Assembly: GCA_023432725.1 (NCBI GenBank)
Contig: JAEYUH010000037.1
Coordinates: 1-7,423 of the forward strand
Reading direction: 5' to 3'
Length of the DNA stretch: 7,423 bases
DNA from: Actinomycetes bacterium
GTDB lineage: Bacteria > Actinomycetota > Actinomycetes > Propionibacteriales > Propionibacteriaceae
Shown here: one piece after another, positions 1 through 6,737 of the stretch
Position numbering within the stretch: the stretch's first letter is position 1
Layout: every line of letters starts with the position of its first letter
Translations under genes and position numbers: made by a program
Notes under the pieces: generated by a model
The model's database searches: none
Seen by the model: only the letters and a program-made list of their open reading frames with translations
What the model was told of the DNA's origin: nothing

Positions 1-2
1 TG

Positions 3-266
3 CTCAAGCGGGGCCTGACCACCGACGACGCCCTGCTGTCCTGGCTGTTGGAGTTCTCCGGCCAGGGGTTCGCGGCCAAGGGCTATGCCGCGACGAAGCG
101 TTCGGCGACCCTCACCCTCTACAACGCCCGCCTCGAGCCTGCCCGACGCTGGACGCTGCGCGAGGTCATGCCGGTCCGCTGGACGGGGCCGCAGTTCGCG
201 GCGGGTGGCGCCGCCCTGGCGATCGAGGAGCTGGAGGTGTCGCATGGCGGGTTCACCAGCGCGTAG
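3..266 (+). CDS. Tail tube protein, T4 gp19 / Afp1-Afp5 family, C-terminal fragment
   Basis: Only the last 87 residues are in the window; the gene starts upstream. The reading frame is open from base 3 to the TAG at 264-266. The fragment starts with the family's LKRGLTxDDxLLxWL stretch. It continues through a beta-rich centre with the pattern W-T-L-R-E-V-M-P-V-R-W-T-G-P and ends with AIEELEVSHGGF, the usual close of T4 gp19-like tube proteins (aIExLExxHxGf). These proteins form hexameric rings that stack into the inner tube pushed out by sheath contraction. Position just before the LysM/VgrG baseplate genes would suit either the bulk tube subunit (Afp1) or a baseplate-proximal paralogue (Afp5), and the fragment cannot decide between them. 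The next gene starts 23 nt before this stop codon. Confidence 0.88.
   Translation, partial: LKRGLTTDDALLSWLLEFSGQGFAAKGYAATKRSATLTLYNARLEPARRWTLREVMPVRWTGPQFAAGGAALAIEELEVSHGGFTSA
233..237 (+). promoter_or_regulatory. Ribosome binding site of the DUF4157 gene
   Basis: GGAGG lies six bases before the ATG at 244, inside the last codons of the tube gene. It decides the start of the DUF4157 protein: an upstream in-frame candidate at 85 would overlap the conserved tube-protein sequence by about 180 bases. Confidence 0.7.
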
Positions 267-1662
267 CCACCGGCTGCGGCTCCCGGCTCGTCCACCGATC
301 CTGCCGCGGCACCGGGGGCTGGCCCCGCGTCGCCGCACCGGCCTGGTGCGCCGTCGCCCGATCGGACGTGGCGTGGGCAGGGGCTCGACTCTCGGGCTGT
401 CGGTGCTGAGCCGCTGGCGCTGGTTCCGGTGGGTGATCGGACGCCCCTGGCGGGCGACCGTTCTGGTTGACCCGGCAGGGCTCGCGGCGTGGCCGAGCGA
501 GCTGACCGAGCCGACCACGTCGGTGCCGGACTCGCCACTGGTCGGCGCGATCACAGCTCACCGCCGGATCGCCCGGGGTGCCCGCACACGGGCTGTCCCC
601 CTCCGCCCCGCCCTGGGAATCGCACGCTCGCGGCCCACGCCTCCCGGCGCAGTGGCCGAGCCGCCACCGGCCCGGTTCGCCTCCGGTCCGCTGCCCCCAT
701 CCGAGTCCGACTCCCCCGTGGCCCGGCGTCCCGGAAGGCCGGCACCCGAAGCCCTCGTCTCAACGGCCCGGCCGCCGGCGCTTCCCGTACCGACGCCATC
801 ACGGCTCGCGCCCCGCCCCCGCGTACCCCGGCGGGCCATCCCTTCGGGCTCCAGGCGTGCGCTCGGGGTTCGCTCGGCCCCACCGCCGCACACCGCTGCC
901 GCCGGTGCGCCGCCGGATCTCGCCGCGACCGACCGTCCGACTGTCCGCGATGCATCCGCACCCATCCACCCGGTCACCACCCACGCCGACCCGGTGGCGG
1001 CCTGGCGGGCCAGCACCGAGCAGCGCCCGCTGGAGTCGCCACGAGAACTGCCGGTGAGCTGGCGGCCGCTGGCCCGCCGGGTCGCCGGAGCCGCCGGCGT
1101 CCGGTACACCACCGGACCGGCCACCCGGGCCGCGCTCGCCGCTGCCGGAGCGCTCGGCGCCACCACGCGGCGGGTGATCCACCTCCCCCGCGAACCCGTC
1201 GCCGCCGACCTGCCGGTGGTCGCCCACGAACTCGCCCACGTCCGTAGCGCCCCGGCGCGGCCCCGCTTCCTGCTCGCCGACCGACATGCCCACGCCGACG
1301 CCGAAGAACGCACCGCCATCGCGACGGCACGAGCCGCCACCACAGGGCCGGGGGTGGCCGGGCTGCCGGTGGGCGGCGCAGCAGTGGTGGTCGCGCGAAC
1401 CCCGTCCGGTGACGCGGTGGCGGCCGGCGCCGTCCCTGGCGGTGGCAGCCACCCGCCCACGTCGGCTGCCCCGCTGGCCAGGGACGCCGAGCCCGCCCGT
1501 GCCACGTCGGCTCCAGGGTCCCCCACAACCGGCTCAACCACCCGCGAGGCGGCCGAGCCGGCTGCCCCGGCGGTCGACTACGAGCGGCTGGTCGGCTACC
1601 TCGAGTCGTGGCTGGTGCGCGAGTTCGAGCGTCGTGGCGGACGGTTCGGGGGGCTGTTCTGA
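244..1662 (+). CDS. DUF4157-domain protein of the CIS locus (putative metallopeptidase-like cargo or accessory protein)
   Basis: 472 residues, ATG start with a good RBS, TGA at 1660-1662. Three parts are visible. (1) Residues 1 to about 290 are Arg/Pro/Ala-rich and low-complexity, probably disordered; the first 75 residues hold 19 Arg and no Asp, Glu or Lys, with a Trp/Arg cluster at 57-70. (2) Residues about 280-385 match the DUF4157 pattern: a VRYTTGPATRAAL stretch, a GATT-x-x-VIHLP segment and HELAHV at 328-333, giving an HExxH motif (H328, E329, H332), followed by a RHAHADAEERTA stretch that could supply a third metal ligand. (3) A Pro/Ala/Thr/Ser linker leads to a charged helix-like tail (444-472) ending ERRGGRFGGLF. 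DUF4157 proteins are often found near toxins and in actinobacterial eCIS operons; catalysis is not shown for this one. It could be an effector, a maturation protease or a structural adaptor. No signal peptide or clear membrane segment is seen. Confidence 0.8.
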   Translation: MAGSPARSHRLRLPARPPILPRHRGLAPRRRTGLVRRRPIGRGVGRGSTLGLSVLSRWRWFRWVIGRPWRATVLVDPAGLAAWPSELTEPTTSVPDSPLVGAITAHRRIARGARTRAVPLRPALGIARSRPTPPGAVAEPPPARFASGPLPPSESDSPVARRPGRPAPEALVSTARPPALPVPTPSRLAPRPRVPRRAIPSGSRRALGVRSAPPPHTAAAGAPPDLAATDRPTVRDASAPIHPVTTHADPVAAWRASTEQRPLESPRELPVSWRPLARRVAGAAGVRYTTGPATRAALAAAGALGATTRRVIHLPREPVAADLPVVAHELAHVRSAPARPRFLLADRHAHADAEERTAIATARAATTGPGVAGLPVGGAAVVVARTPSGDAVAAGAVPGGGSHPPTSAAPLARDAEPARATSAPGSPTTGSTTREAAEPAAPAVDYERLVGYLESWLVREFERRGGRFGGLF

Positions 1663-2327
1663 TGGGGCTTGAGAAGGCGCGCCTCGTGCCCGAGAAGGGC
1701 ACCCCGATCGAGTGCATGTTCAACCCGACGGAGATCTCGCTGTCGAAGTCCAACACCTGGGGCGGCAACCCCGTCAAAGGAAAGGACGCCCCCACGCTGG
1801 AGTTCCAGTCCGGGCAGTCGGCGACGATCAGCCTCACCCTCGTCCTTGACACCTCGCTGACCGGCGAGGACGTCGCCGCCCACACGAACCGGCTGTTCGA
1901 CCTGATGAAGGTCGACCCGTCGTTGCCCGGCGCCAAGCAGGGCAACAACTCGGCCAGGCCGCCGTGGGTCAAGCTCGAGTGGGGCTCCACGAACACCTTC
2001 AAGGCCGTCCTTGAGCGGTTGTCCGTCCGCTACACCTACTTCGACGACCGTGGCACACCGCTGCGCGCCAAGGCCGATCTCGCCCTCAAGCAGTACGAGG
2101 ACGGCGCCGACCACCCCCTGCAGAACCCGACCTCGTTCACCCCCCGCCCGCACCGCGCCCACACCCTGACCGCGGGAGACACCCTCGACCGGCTGGCCGC
2201 GCGCTACTACCGCGACGCCACCCGGTGGCGGCTGATCGCCGATACCAACCGGATCCTGGACCCGCTCGACCTGCCGCTGGGCCAGGTCCTGGTGATCCCC
2301 GAGCCGGAGGTGCGCGGACGTGGCTGA
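1662..2327 (+). CDS. CIS tube/baseplate hub protein with C-terminal LysM domain (Afp7-like)
   Basis: 221 residues. The ATG at 1662 shares its A with the TGA of the preceding gene (TGATG), which sets the start; a G-rich run at 1648-1653 may serve as a weak RBS. The N-terminal part (about 1-150) has the conserved opening of CIS tube/hub proteins: EKARLVPEKGTPIECMFNPTE split over residues 4-24, then a beta-rich domain with W-V-K-L-E-W-G and the V-R-Y-T-Y-F-D-D-R-G-T-P-L-R-A segment. A LysM-like module follows at about 167-214 (HTLTAGDTLDRLAARYY, then a TNRILDP turn and a LPLGQVLVIP end). In Afp/PVC the homologue sits between the spike and the first tube rings, and LysM serves as a structural packing module, comparable to T4 gp53. 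Peptidoglycan binding is therefore not needed to explain it. The gene lies directly before the spike gene, as in Afp7-Afp8. Confidence 0.88.
   Translation: MGLEKARLVPEKGTPIECMFNPTEISLSKSNTWGGNPVKGKDAPTLEFQSGQSATISLTLVLDTSLTGEDVAAHTNRLFDLMKVDPSLPGAKQGNNSARPPWVKLEWGSTNTFKAVLERLSVRYTYFDDRGTPLRAKADLALKQYEDGADHPLQNPTSFTPRPHRAHTLTAGDTLDRLAARYYRDATRWRLIADTNRILDPLDLPLGQVLVIPEPEVRGRG
2306..2310 (+). promoter_or_regulatory. Ribosome binding site of the spike gene
   Basis: GGAGG nine bases before a GTG at 2320, within the end of the LysM gene. It supports the GTG start, which gives an 8-nt overlap and no need for a later start. Confidence 0.6.
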
Positions 2328-3942
2328 CAACCGGCTCGGGCTGGCCGTCATCAAGGTCGACGGGCGGGAACTCACCGCCGAGGCCTACGGGCACCTCGCC
2401 AGCCTCAGGGTGGAGGAATCGATCCACCTGCCCGACGCCTTCGAGTTGCGGTTCAGCGACCCCAACTTCGAGCTGTTCGACGCCCGTACCCTCGACATCG
2501 GGCAGCGCGTCGAGATCGCCCTGCGCGCCGAGGGCGATCCGGTGATCGTCACCACCGGCGAGGTGACGGCGATCCAGCTCGAGGTGGGTCCGACCGGCCA
2601 GCACGAGTTCGTCGTCAACGGCATGGACGCCGGCCACCGGCTGGCCAGGACCACCCGCCGGCGCACCTTCTCGTCGATGTCGGACGCCGACATCGCCGAC
2701 CAGATCGCAGCCGAGTACTCCTTGCGCACCCGGATCGACGCCGGGGGGCCGATGCACGACCACGTGCTGCAGGCCAACGAGACCGACCTGGCCTTCCTGC
2801 GCCGCCGGGCCGCCCGCAACGGGCAGTCGGTGTGGGTGGTCGACGACACCCTCCACATCGCGCGGCCTGCGCCCGGGGAGCGGGCACCGACCCTGCGCTG
2901 GGGCGGCAACCTGCTCGAGTTCGACGCCCGGTTCTCCAGCGTCGAGCACGCCGACGAGGTGACGGTGCGGGGCTGGGACCCGGTCGGGAAGAAGGCGATC
3001 CTCGGCCACGCCTCCGCCCCGCAGCCCGGCACGGACGCACCGGCCGCGGGCCAGGCGAGCGACCGGACCCGCAGCAGCTTCGGACGGACGGAGCGCACCG
3101 CTGTCTCGCTGGTCGTCGCCGACCAGCGGGAAGCCGACGCGGTGGCTGCGGCCCTGATCTCCCGGGCGACCGGGGACGGCGCGGTGGTGCGCGGCGTGGC
3201 GGTGGGCGACCCCCAGATCGGGGCCGGTGCGGCGATCGTCCTCGAGGGGGTCGGCACCCGGCTGGCCGGACGCTACACCGCGACCACCGTCGTCCACCGC
3301 TGGTTCGCCGGTCAGCCGTACACGACCCGGTTCAGCTGTGGGCCGAACGCGCCGGTCGGGCTGGCCGACCTGGTGGGCGCCCCGGTGAGCGACCTCCGGC
3401 CCGTGATGCCGCACCTGACGGTGGGCGAAGTGACCAATACCGACGATCCGCTGGGCCTCGGCCGGGTCAAGGTGCGGGTTCCCACGCTCAGCACCGAGGA
3501 CGAGAGCGCCTGGGCTCGGCTGGTGGCGCCCGGGGCCGGCAAGCAGCGGGGCCTGCAGTGCATCCCCGAGGTGCAGGACGAGGTACTGGTCGGCTTCGAG
3601 CACGGAGACCCCGCGCGGCCCTACGTGCTGGGCGGGCTCTGGAACGACGCCGATCCCCCGCCGGACCCGGACGCCGCGCGGAGCGGCAGCACCCAGCGCT
3701 GGTCGTTCACCTCACGCAAGGGCACCAGGCTTGTGGTGCACGACGACCCCACGGAGAAGGTCGAGTTCGAGGTGGCCAACTCCACCACCCGGCTCGTCCT
3801 GAGCGACCGGGAGGTGGCGATCACCGGCGCCCAGAAGCTCGTCATCTCCGCCCAGGAGATCGAGGTGGACGCCAAAGCCAGCCTGAAGCTCTCCGCCGGA
3901 GCAGATGTCACCGTCAGCGGTGGCGTCATCAAACTCAACTGA
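2320..3942 (+). CDS. Baseplate spike protein, VgrG / gp27-gp5 fusion family (Afp8-like)
   Basis: 540 residues from a GTG start. Residues 1 to about 225 resemble the gp27/phage late control D hub domain. The family signature around DLAFLRRRAARNG is at 156-168, followed by the V-W-V-V-D-D-T-L-H-I strand. A Pro/Ala/Gly-rich linker is at about 230-250. The gp5 OB-fold domain lies at about 363-442, opening with MPHLTVGEVTNTDDPLGLGR and ending with the PYVLGGLWN motif common to VgrG and Afp8 proteins. Residues about 455-540 (RKGTRLVVHDDP, then short alternating strands rich in I/V/L and A/S) fit a gp5-like beta-helix needle. The protein should trimerise as the central hub and piercing spike, receiving the PAAR tip encoded next. 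No C-terminal effector domain is fused; the protein stops right after the needle. Length is normal for eCIS spikes. Confidence 0.92.
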   Translation: MADNRLGLAVIKVDGRELTAEAYGHLASLRVEESIHLPDAFELRFSDPNFELFDARTLDIGQRVEIALRAEGDPVIVTTGEVTAIQLEVGPTGQHEFVVNGMDAGHRLARTTRRRTFSSMSDADIADQIAAEYSLRTRIDAGGPMHDHVLQANETDLAFLRRRAARNGQSVWVVDDTLHIARPAPGERAPTLRWGGNLLEFDARFSSVEHADEVTVRGWDPVGKKAILGHASAPQPGTDAPAAGQASDRTRSSFGRTERTAVSLVVADQREADAVAAALISRATGDGAVVRGVAVGDPQIGAGAAIVLEGVGTRLAGRYTATTVVHRWFAGQPYTTRFSCGPNAPVGLADLVGAPVSDLRPVMPHLTVGEVTNTDDPLGLGRVKVRVPTLSTEDESAWARLVAPGAGKQRGLQCIPEVQDEVLVGFEHGDPARPYVLGGLWNDADPPPDPDAARSGSTQRWSFTSRKGTRLVVHDDPTEKVEFEVANSTTRLVLSDREVAITGAQKLVISAQEIEVDAKASLKLSAGADVTVSGGVIKLN

Positions 3943-3950
3943 CCCCGAAG

Positions 3951-3955
3951 GGAGG
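3951..3955 (+). promoter_or_regulatory. Ribosome binding site of the PAAR gene
   Basis: GGAGG preceded by AAG, six bases before the ATG at 3962, in the only true intergenic gap of the window (19 nt). It fixes the PAAR start at 3962 rather than the in-frame codon at 3905, which lies inside the spike gene. Confidence 0.75.
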
Positions 3956-3961
3956 ACGCCG

Positions 3962-4360
3962 ATGCCCCAGCCGGCCGCGAGGATGAACGATCCCGTCACC
4001 GGGACCGACATCCACATCGTGATGGTGCCCGCCCCGTCCGGCGCGGTACCGACACCGACCCCCCACCCCTACGTCGGCAGGATCACCACGGGGTGTTCCA
4101 CCGACGTCCAGATCAACGGACAGCCGGCCGCGGTGCTGGGAAGCGGATCAACCCTCAACAGCCCCCACGTGCCGATCGGCGGGCCGAGCTTCCAGCTCCC
4201 GCCGAGCGGAAGCGGCACCGTGCTGGCCGGGTCACCGACGGTTCTTGTCAACAGCAAGCCGCTGGCCCGGCTGGGCGACCAGGTGCAGACCTGCAACGAC
4301 CCGGTTCCCGCCCCGACGTCGGCGATCACCGGCGGATCCCCGGATGTGATGGTCGGATGA
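3962..4360 (+). CDS. PAAR-like spike-tip protein (Afp10-like)
   Basis: 132 residues. The N-terminus (PQPAARMNDPVTGTD) and two similar blocks identify a PAAR-type protein: TDVQINGQPAAVLGSG at 47-62 and SPTVLVNSKPLARLGDQV at 91-108, followed by AITGGSPDVMVG at the end. The blocks are the V-x-I-N-G/S-x-P-x-A-x-x-G repeats that give the family its cone shape. Possible zinc ligands, as in known PAAR tips with His/Cys sites, are H18, H35, C45, H69 and C111; which ones bind cannot be decided by eye. The product would sit on the trimeric spike encoded just upstream and sharpen it. No toxin domain is fused. The stop overlaps the next start by ATGA. Confidence 0.9.
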   Translation: MPQPAARMNDPVTGTDIHIVMVPAPSGAVPTPTPHPYVGRITTGCSTDVQINGQPAAVLGSGSTLNSPHVPIGGPSFQLPPSGSGTVLAGSPTVLVNSKPLARLGDQVQTCNDPVPAPTSAITGGSPDVMVG

Positions 4361-4773
4361 GCACGCTGCGCACCTCCCACGACCTGGTCGGCGCCGGCTG
4401 GTCCTACCCGGCACGGGTGGCCAGCAACGGTGGCGTCGAGCTCAGCACAGGAACTGCCGAACTCGACGGCGCGATCCGGTGCATCCTCGAGACCCGGGTG
4501 GGTGAGCGGGTGATGCGGCCGGAGTTCGGCAGCCGGCTCAGCGAGTACGTCTTCGAGCCGATCAACTCCCGCACCCTCGGGCTGGTGCAGGAAGCCGCCC
4601 GCGAGGCGATCCTGCGCTGGGAACCCCGGATCGTCCTCGAGTCGGTGGCGGCGGCCCCCGGGGATCAGGAGGGGCAGGTGCTGCTCACCATCGAGTACTC
4701 GGTGCGTTCGACGAACGACCGGCGCAACCTCGTCTATCCGTTCTACACGATCCCGAAGGAGACGGTGCGGTGA
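4357..4773 (+). CDS. Baseplate wedge protein, GPW/gp25 family (Afp9-like)
   Basis: 138 residues, starting at the ATG of an ATGA overlap with the PAAR gene; no strong RBS is present, so coupled translation is likely. Family features are TAELDGAIRCILETRVGERVMRPEFGSRL split over about residues 32-60, where gp25 proteins have the I-x-x-I-L-x-T-x-x-G-E-R-x-x-x-P-x-F-G-S pattern. The gp25 EPR motif is present at E89-P90-R91 (in WEPRIVLE). A C-terminal beta strand pair around LLTIEYSVRSTNDRRNLVYPFY completes the fold. gp25 joins the wedge to the first sheath ring and is required for sheath assembly in phages, T6SS (TssE) and eCIS. Length is typical for the family. Confidence 0.92.
   Translation: MSTLRTSHDLVGAGWSYPARVASNGGVELSTGTAELDGAIRCILETRVGERVMRPEFGSRLSEYVFEPINSRTLGLVQEAAREAILRWEPRIVLESVAAAPGDQEGQVLLTIEYSVRSTNDRRNLVYPFYTIPKETVR
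4756..4761 (+). promoter_or_regulatory. Ribosome binding site of the gp6/J-like gene
   Basis: AAGGAG eight bases before the GTG at 4770, within the gp25 gene. It supports the GTG start that overlaps the gp25 stop as GTGA. Confidence 0.65.
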
Positions 4774-6737
4774 CCCTGCCGGCCCCGCGGCTCGACGACC
4801 GCAGCTTCCAGGACCTGGTGGACGAGGCCAAGAGCCGGATCCACCGGTACAGCCCTGACTGGACCGACCACAACGTGTCGGATCCGGGTGTGGCGCTGAT
4901 CGAGCTGTTCGCCTGGATGACCGAGATGATCCTCTACCGGCTCAACCAGGTGCCGGACCGCTTGTACCTGAAGTTCCTCGAACTGATGGGGATCCAGCTC
5001 CACGGCAGCGTGGCGGCCTCGACCGACCTGCTGTTCCGGCTCGCCGGGCCGCGCACGGAGGTGGTCCGGATCCTCGCCGGCACCCAGGTGGCGACCGAGC
5101 GGCGCGACGAGGAGCCGATAGTCTTCGAAACGAGGACCGAACTGCTGATCATGCCTCCCAAGCTCGTCAGCTGCCTCACCCGCACCGGCGACCAGTTCGC
5201 CGATCACACCCAGGACGTGCTGAGCGGGATCGCCTCACTGACCTGCTTCCCGACCGTGACCCCCGGGGACGCCGTCTACTTCGGCTTCGAGGACTCGCTG
5301 GCGGCGAACCTGCTGCGGTTCACCGTGGTGACGGGCACCGAGGGCGCGGGCGTCGACCCTTCCCGGCCACCGCTGCAATGGTCGGCCTGGGACGGGCACG
5401 AGTGGGTGAGGGCGGAGGTCCTGGAGGACACCACCTTCGGCCTGAACTCCGTCGAGGGTGGCGACGTGGTGGTTCTGGTGGGGCCCGAGCACGTCGACGT
5501 GGCGGTCGGGCCGGCCCGCGCGTACTGGGTGCGCTGCATGCTGGTGGAGCCCGAGGGGGACGCGCCGGCCTACGTCCGCTCCCCCGTCATCCACAGCCTC
5601 GAGGTGGCGAGCATCGGCGGCGCCGCCCGCGCCATCCACGCCGAGACCGCCGGCCGCGAGTTCCTCGGGGTCAGCAACGGCGAGCCGAACCAGTCCTTCC
5701 AGGTCAGTCGGCCCCCGGTGCTGCGGCGGGTCTGGGAGGAGACGGTAGCGGTCCAGCTCGCCGGCGCGGACGACGAGCAGCGCTGGCAGGAGGTGCCGCA
5801 CTTCGGCGAGGCGGGGCCGCAGGACCAGGTGTTCACCTGGGACAGCGCGAGCGGGGAGATCCGGTTCGGCCCGCAGATCCGGTTGCGCAACGGGCTGGTT
5901 CGCCAGTACGGCGCGGTCCCGCCCGCGGACGCGAAGGTCTTCGTGACCGGCTACCGGCACGGCGGCGGCCGCAAGGGCAACGTCGCCGCCGGGCAACTCA
6001 GGGTGCTGCGCACCTCGATCCCGTTCGTCGGCTCCGTCACCAACCTGCGTCACGCCACCTCGGGGGTCGACCCGGAGAGCATCGAGGATGCCAAGGTGCG
6101 CGGACCGCTGAGCCTGAGGACCGGCGACCGGGCGGTCACCGCCGACGACTTCGAGCGCCTCGCCCATGAGGCGACCGGCGCGGTCGGACGGGCGCACTGC
6201 ATCCCGGACACCACCGACCCCACCGTCGTCCAGGTGCTGGTGGTGCCGCGGACCGACGAGCCGGCGCGGTCCCTGGAGCTGGATCATCTGAAGCTGCCCG
6301 ACGATCTGGTCAACGAGTTGAAGAGCTACCTCGACGAGCGCCGGCTGCTGACCTGCCGGGTCCGGATCCTCGAGCCGCGCTACGTCGGGGTGATGGTGGT
6401 CGCCCAGGTGACGGCCGCCCCCGGGATGCGGCCCGAGACCGTCAGGGACGCCGCCACCGAGGCCATCTACGGCTTCCTCCACCCCCTCACCGGGGGGCTG
6501 GACGGCCGGGGCAGGCACTTCGGGCAGGCGCTGGGTGATGGAGAGATCCAGGCCGTGCTGCGCGGCGTCCCCGGCCTCGCCAGCGTCAACAAGGTGTTCT
6601 TCCTTGAGGTCAACCCGCGCTCCGGCGAGGTGGACCAGCGGCAGAAGCAGCGGATCGCGCTCCCGCCCGACGCGTTGCCGCTCTCCTACCGCCACCAGGT
6701 AGTGGTCGCCACCGACGCCCCGGGAGCCGCCTCATGA
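4770..6737 (+). CDS. Large baseplate wedge protein, gp6 / baseplate-J-like (Afp11-like)
   Basis: 655 residues from a GTG start. The N-terminus carries the strongly conserved signature of putative baseplate assembly proteins at about 31-75 (WTDHNVSDPGVALIELFAWM, then Y-R-L-N-Q-V-P-D-R-x-Y-L-K-F-L-E-L-M-G-I). A beta-rich central section of about 280 residues follows. The conserved C-terminal half starts with YRHGGGRKGNVAAGQL (about 395-410), then the E-S-I-E-D-A-K-V-R-G-P-L-S-L-R-T segment and RAVTADDFERLA at 454-465, typical of the gp6/J core. The last 150 residues hold the alpha/beta VVAQVTAAPG and GLDGRGRHFGQAL segments. Two such chains per wedge, with an Afp12-like partner, form the ring around the hub that keeps the sheath extended before firing. 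The next gene encodes that partner and overlaps by ATGA. Confidence 0.92.
   Translation: MTLPAPRLDDRSFQDLVDEAKSRIHRYSPDWTDHNVSDPGVALIELFAWMTEMILYRLNQVPDRLYLKFLELMGIQLHGSVAASTDLLFRLAGPRTEVVRILAGTQVATERRDEEPIVFETRTELLIMPPKLVSCLTRTGDQFADHTQDVLSGIASLTCFPTVTPGDAVYFGFEDSLAANLLRFTVVTGTEGAGVDPSRPPLQWSAWDGHEWVRAEVLEDTTFGLNSVEGGDVVVLVGPEHVDVAVGPARAYWVRCMLVEPEGDAPAYVRSPVIHSLEVASIGGAARAIHAETAGREFLGVSNGEPNQSFQVSRPPVLRRVWEETVAVQLAGADDEQRWQEVPHFGEAGPQDQVFTWDSASGEIRFGPQIRLRNGLVRQYGAVPPADAKVFVTGYRHGGGRKGNVAAGQLRVLRTSIPFVGSVTNLRHATSGVDPESIEDAKVRGPLSLRTGDRAVTADDFERLAHEATGAVGRAHCIPDTTDPTVVQVLVVPRTDEPARSLELDHLKLPDDLVNELKSYLDERRLLTCRVRILEPRYVGVMVVAQVTAAPGMRPETVRDAATEAIYGFLHPLTGGLDGRGRHFGQALGDGEIQAVLRGVPGLASVNKVFFLEVNPRSGEVDQRQKQRIALPPDALPLSYRHQVVVATDAPGAAS
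6722..6726 (+). promoter_or_regulatory. Probable ribosome binding site of the gpI-like gene
   Basis: GGGAG seven bases before the ATG at 6734, in the last codons of the gp6/J-like gene. It is moderate in strength and backed by the ATGA overlap. Confidence 0.45.

Noticed and set aside
85..243. Upstream start extending the DUF4157 protein by 53 residues
   Set aside because: It would overlap the conserved tube-protein coding sequence by about 180 bases; the ATG at 244 has the GGAGG at proper distance.
489..1247. Alternative + strand frame within the low-complexity N-terminal half of the DUF4157 gene, possibly indicating a frameshift
   Set aside because: The frame from 244 is open without interruption through HELAH and the C-terminal tail and starts with a good RBS. 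The alternative product is Arg/Pro-rich with no domain. Weaker third-position GC bias in the N-terminal half fits a fast-evolving disordered region.
1648..1653. Run of six G near the end of the DUF4157 gene as a slippage site
   Set aside because: Such runs are frequent in this GC-rich DNA, the frame continues normally to a stop that overlaps the next start, and there is no sign that a shifted product would be useful.
974..2002. Minus-strand open frame crossing the DUF4157/LysM junction
   Set aside because: The product is Arg/Pro/Trp-rich low complexity and the frame spans two well-supported + strand genes.
2137..3603. Minus-strand open frame of 488 codons opposite the spike gene
   Set aside because: It mirrors the spike and LysM genes, which have strong motif support. 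There is no RBS or domain, and long antisense frames are common at this GC content.
3943..3961. Possible terminator or internal promoter in the only intergenic gap
   Set aside because: The 19 nt hold an RBS and no hairpin with a T-run, and they are too short for a clear promoter.
4093..4356. Upstream start extending the gp25 protein by 88 residues
   Set aside because: The extension overlaps most of the PAAR gene in another frame and has no gp25-like sequence; the ATGA overlap start gives the normal family length.
5235..6695. Long minus-strand open frame of 486 codons opposite the gp6/J-like gene
   Set aside because: It is antisense to a gene with clear family motifs. Its product is Arg/Gly/Pro/Val-rich with no recognisable domain, as expected when GC-rich codons are read backwards.
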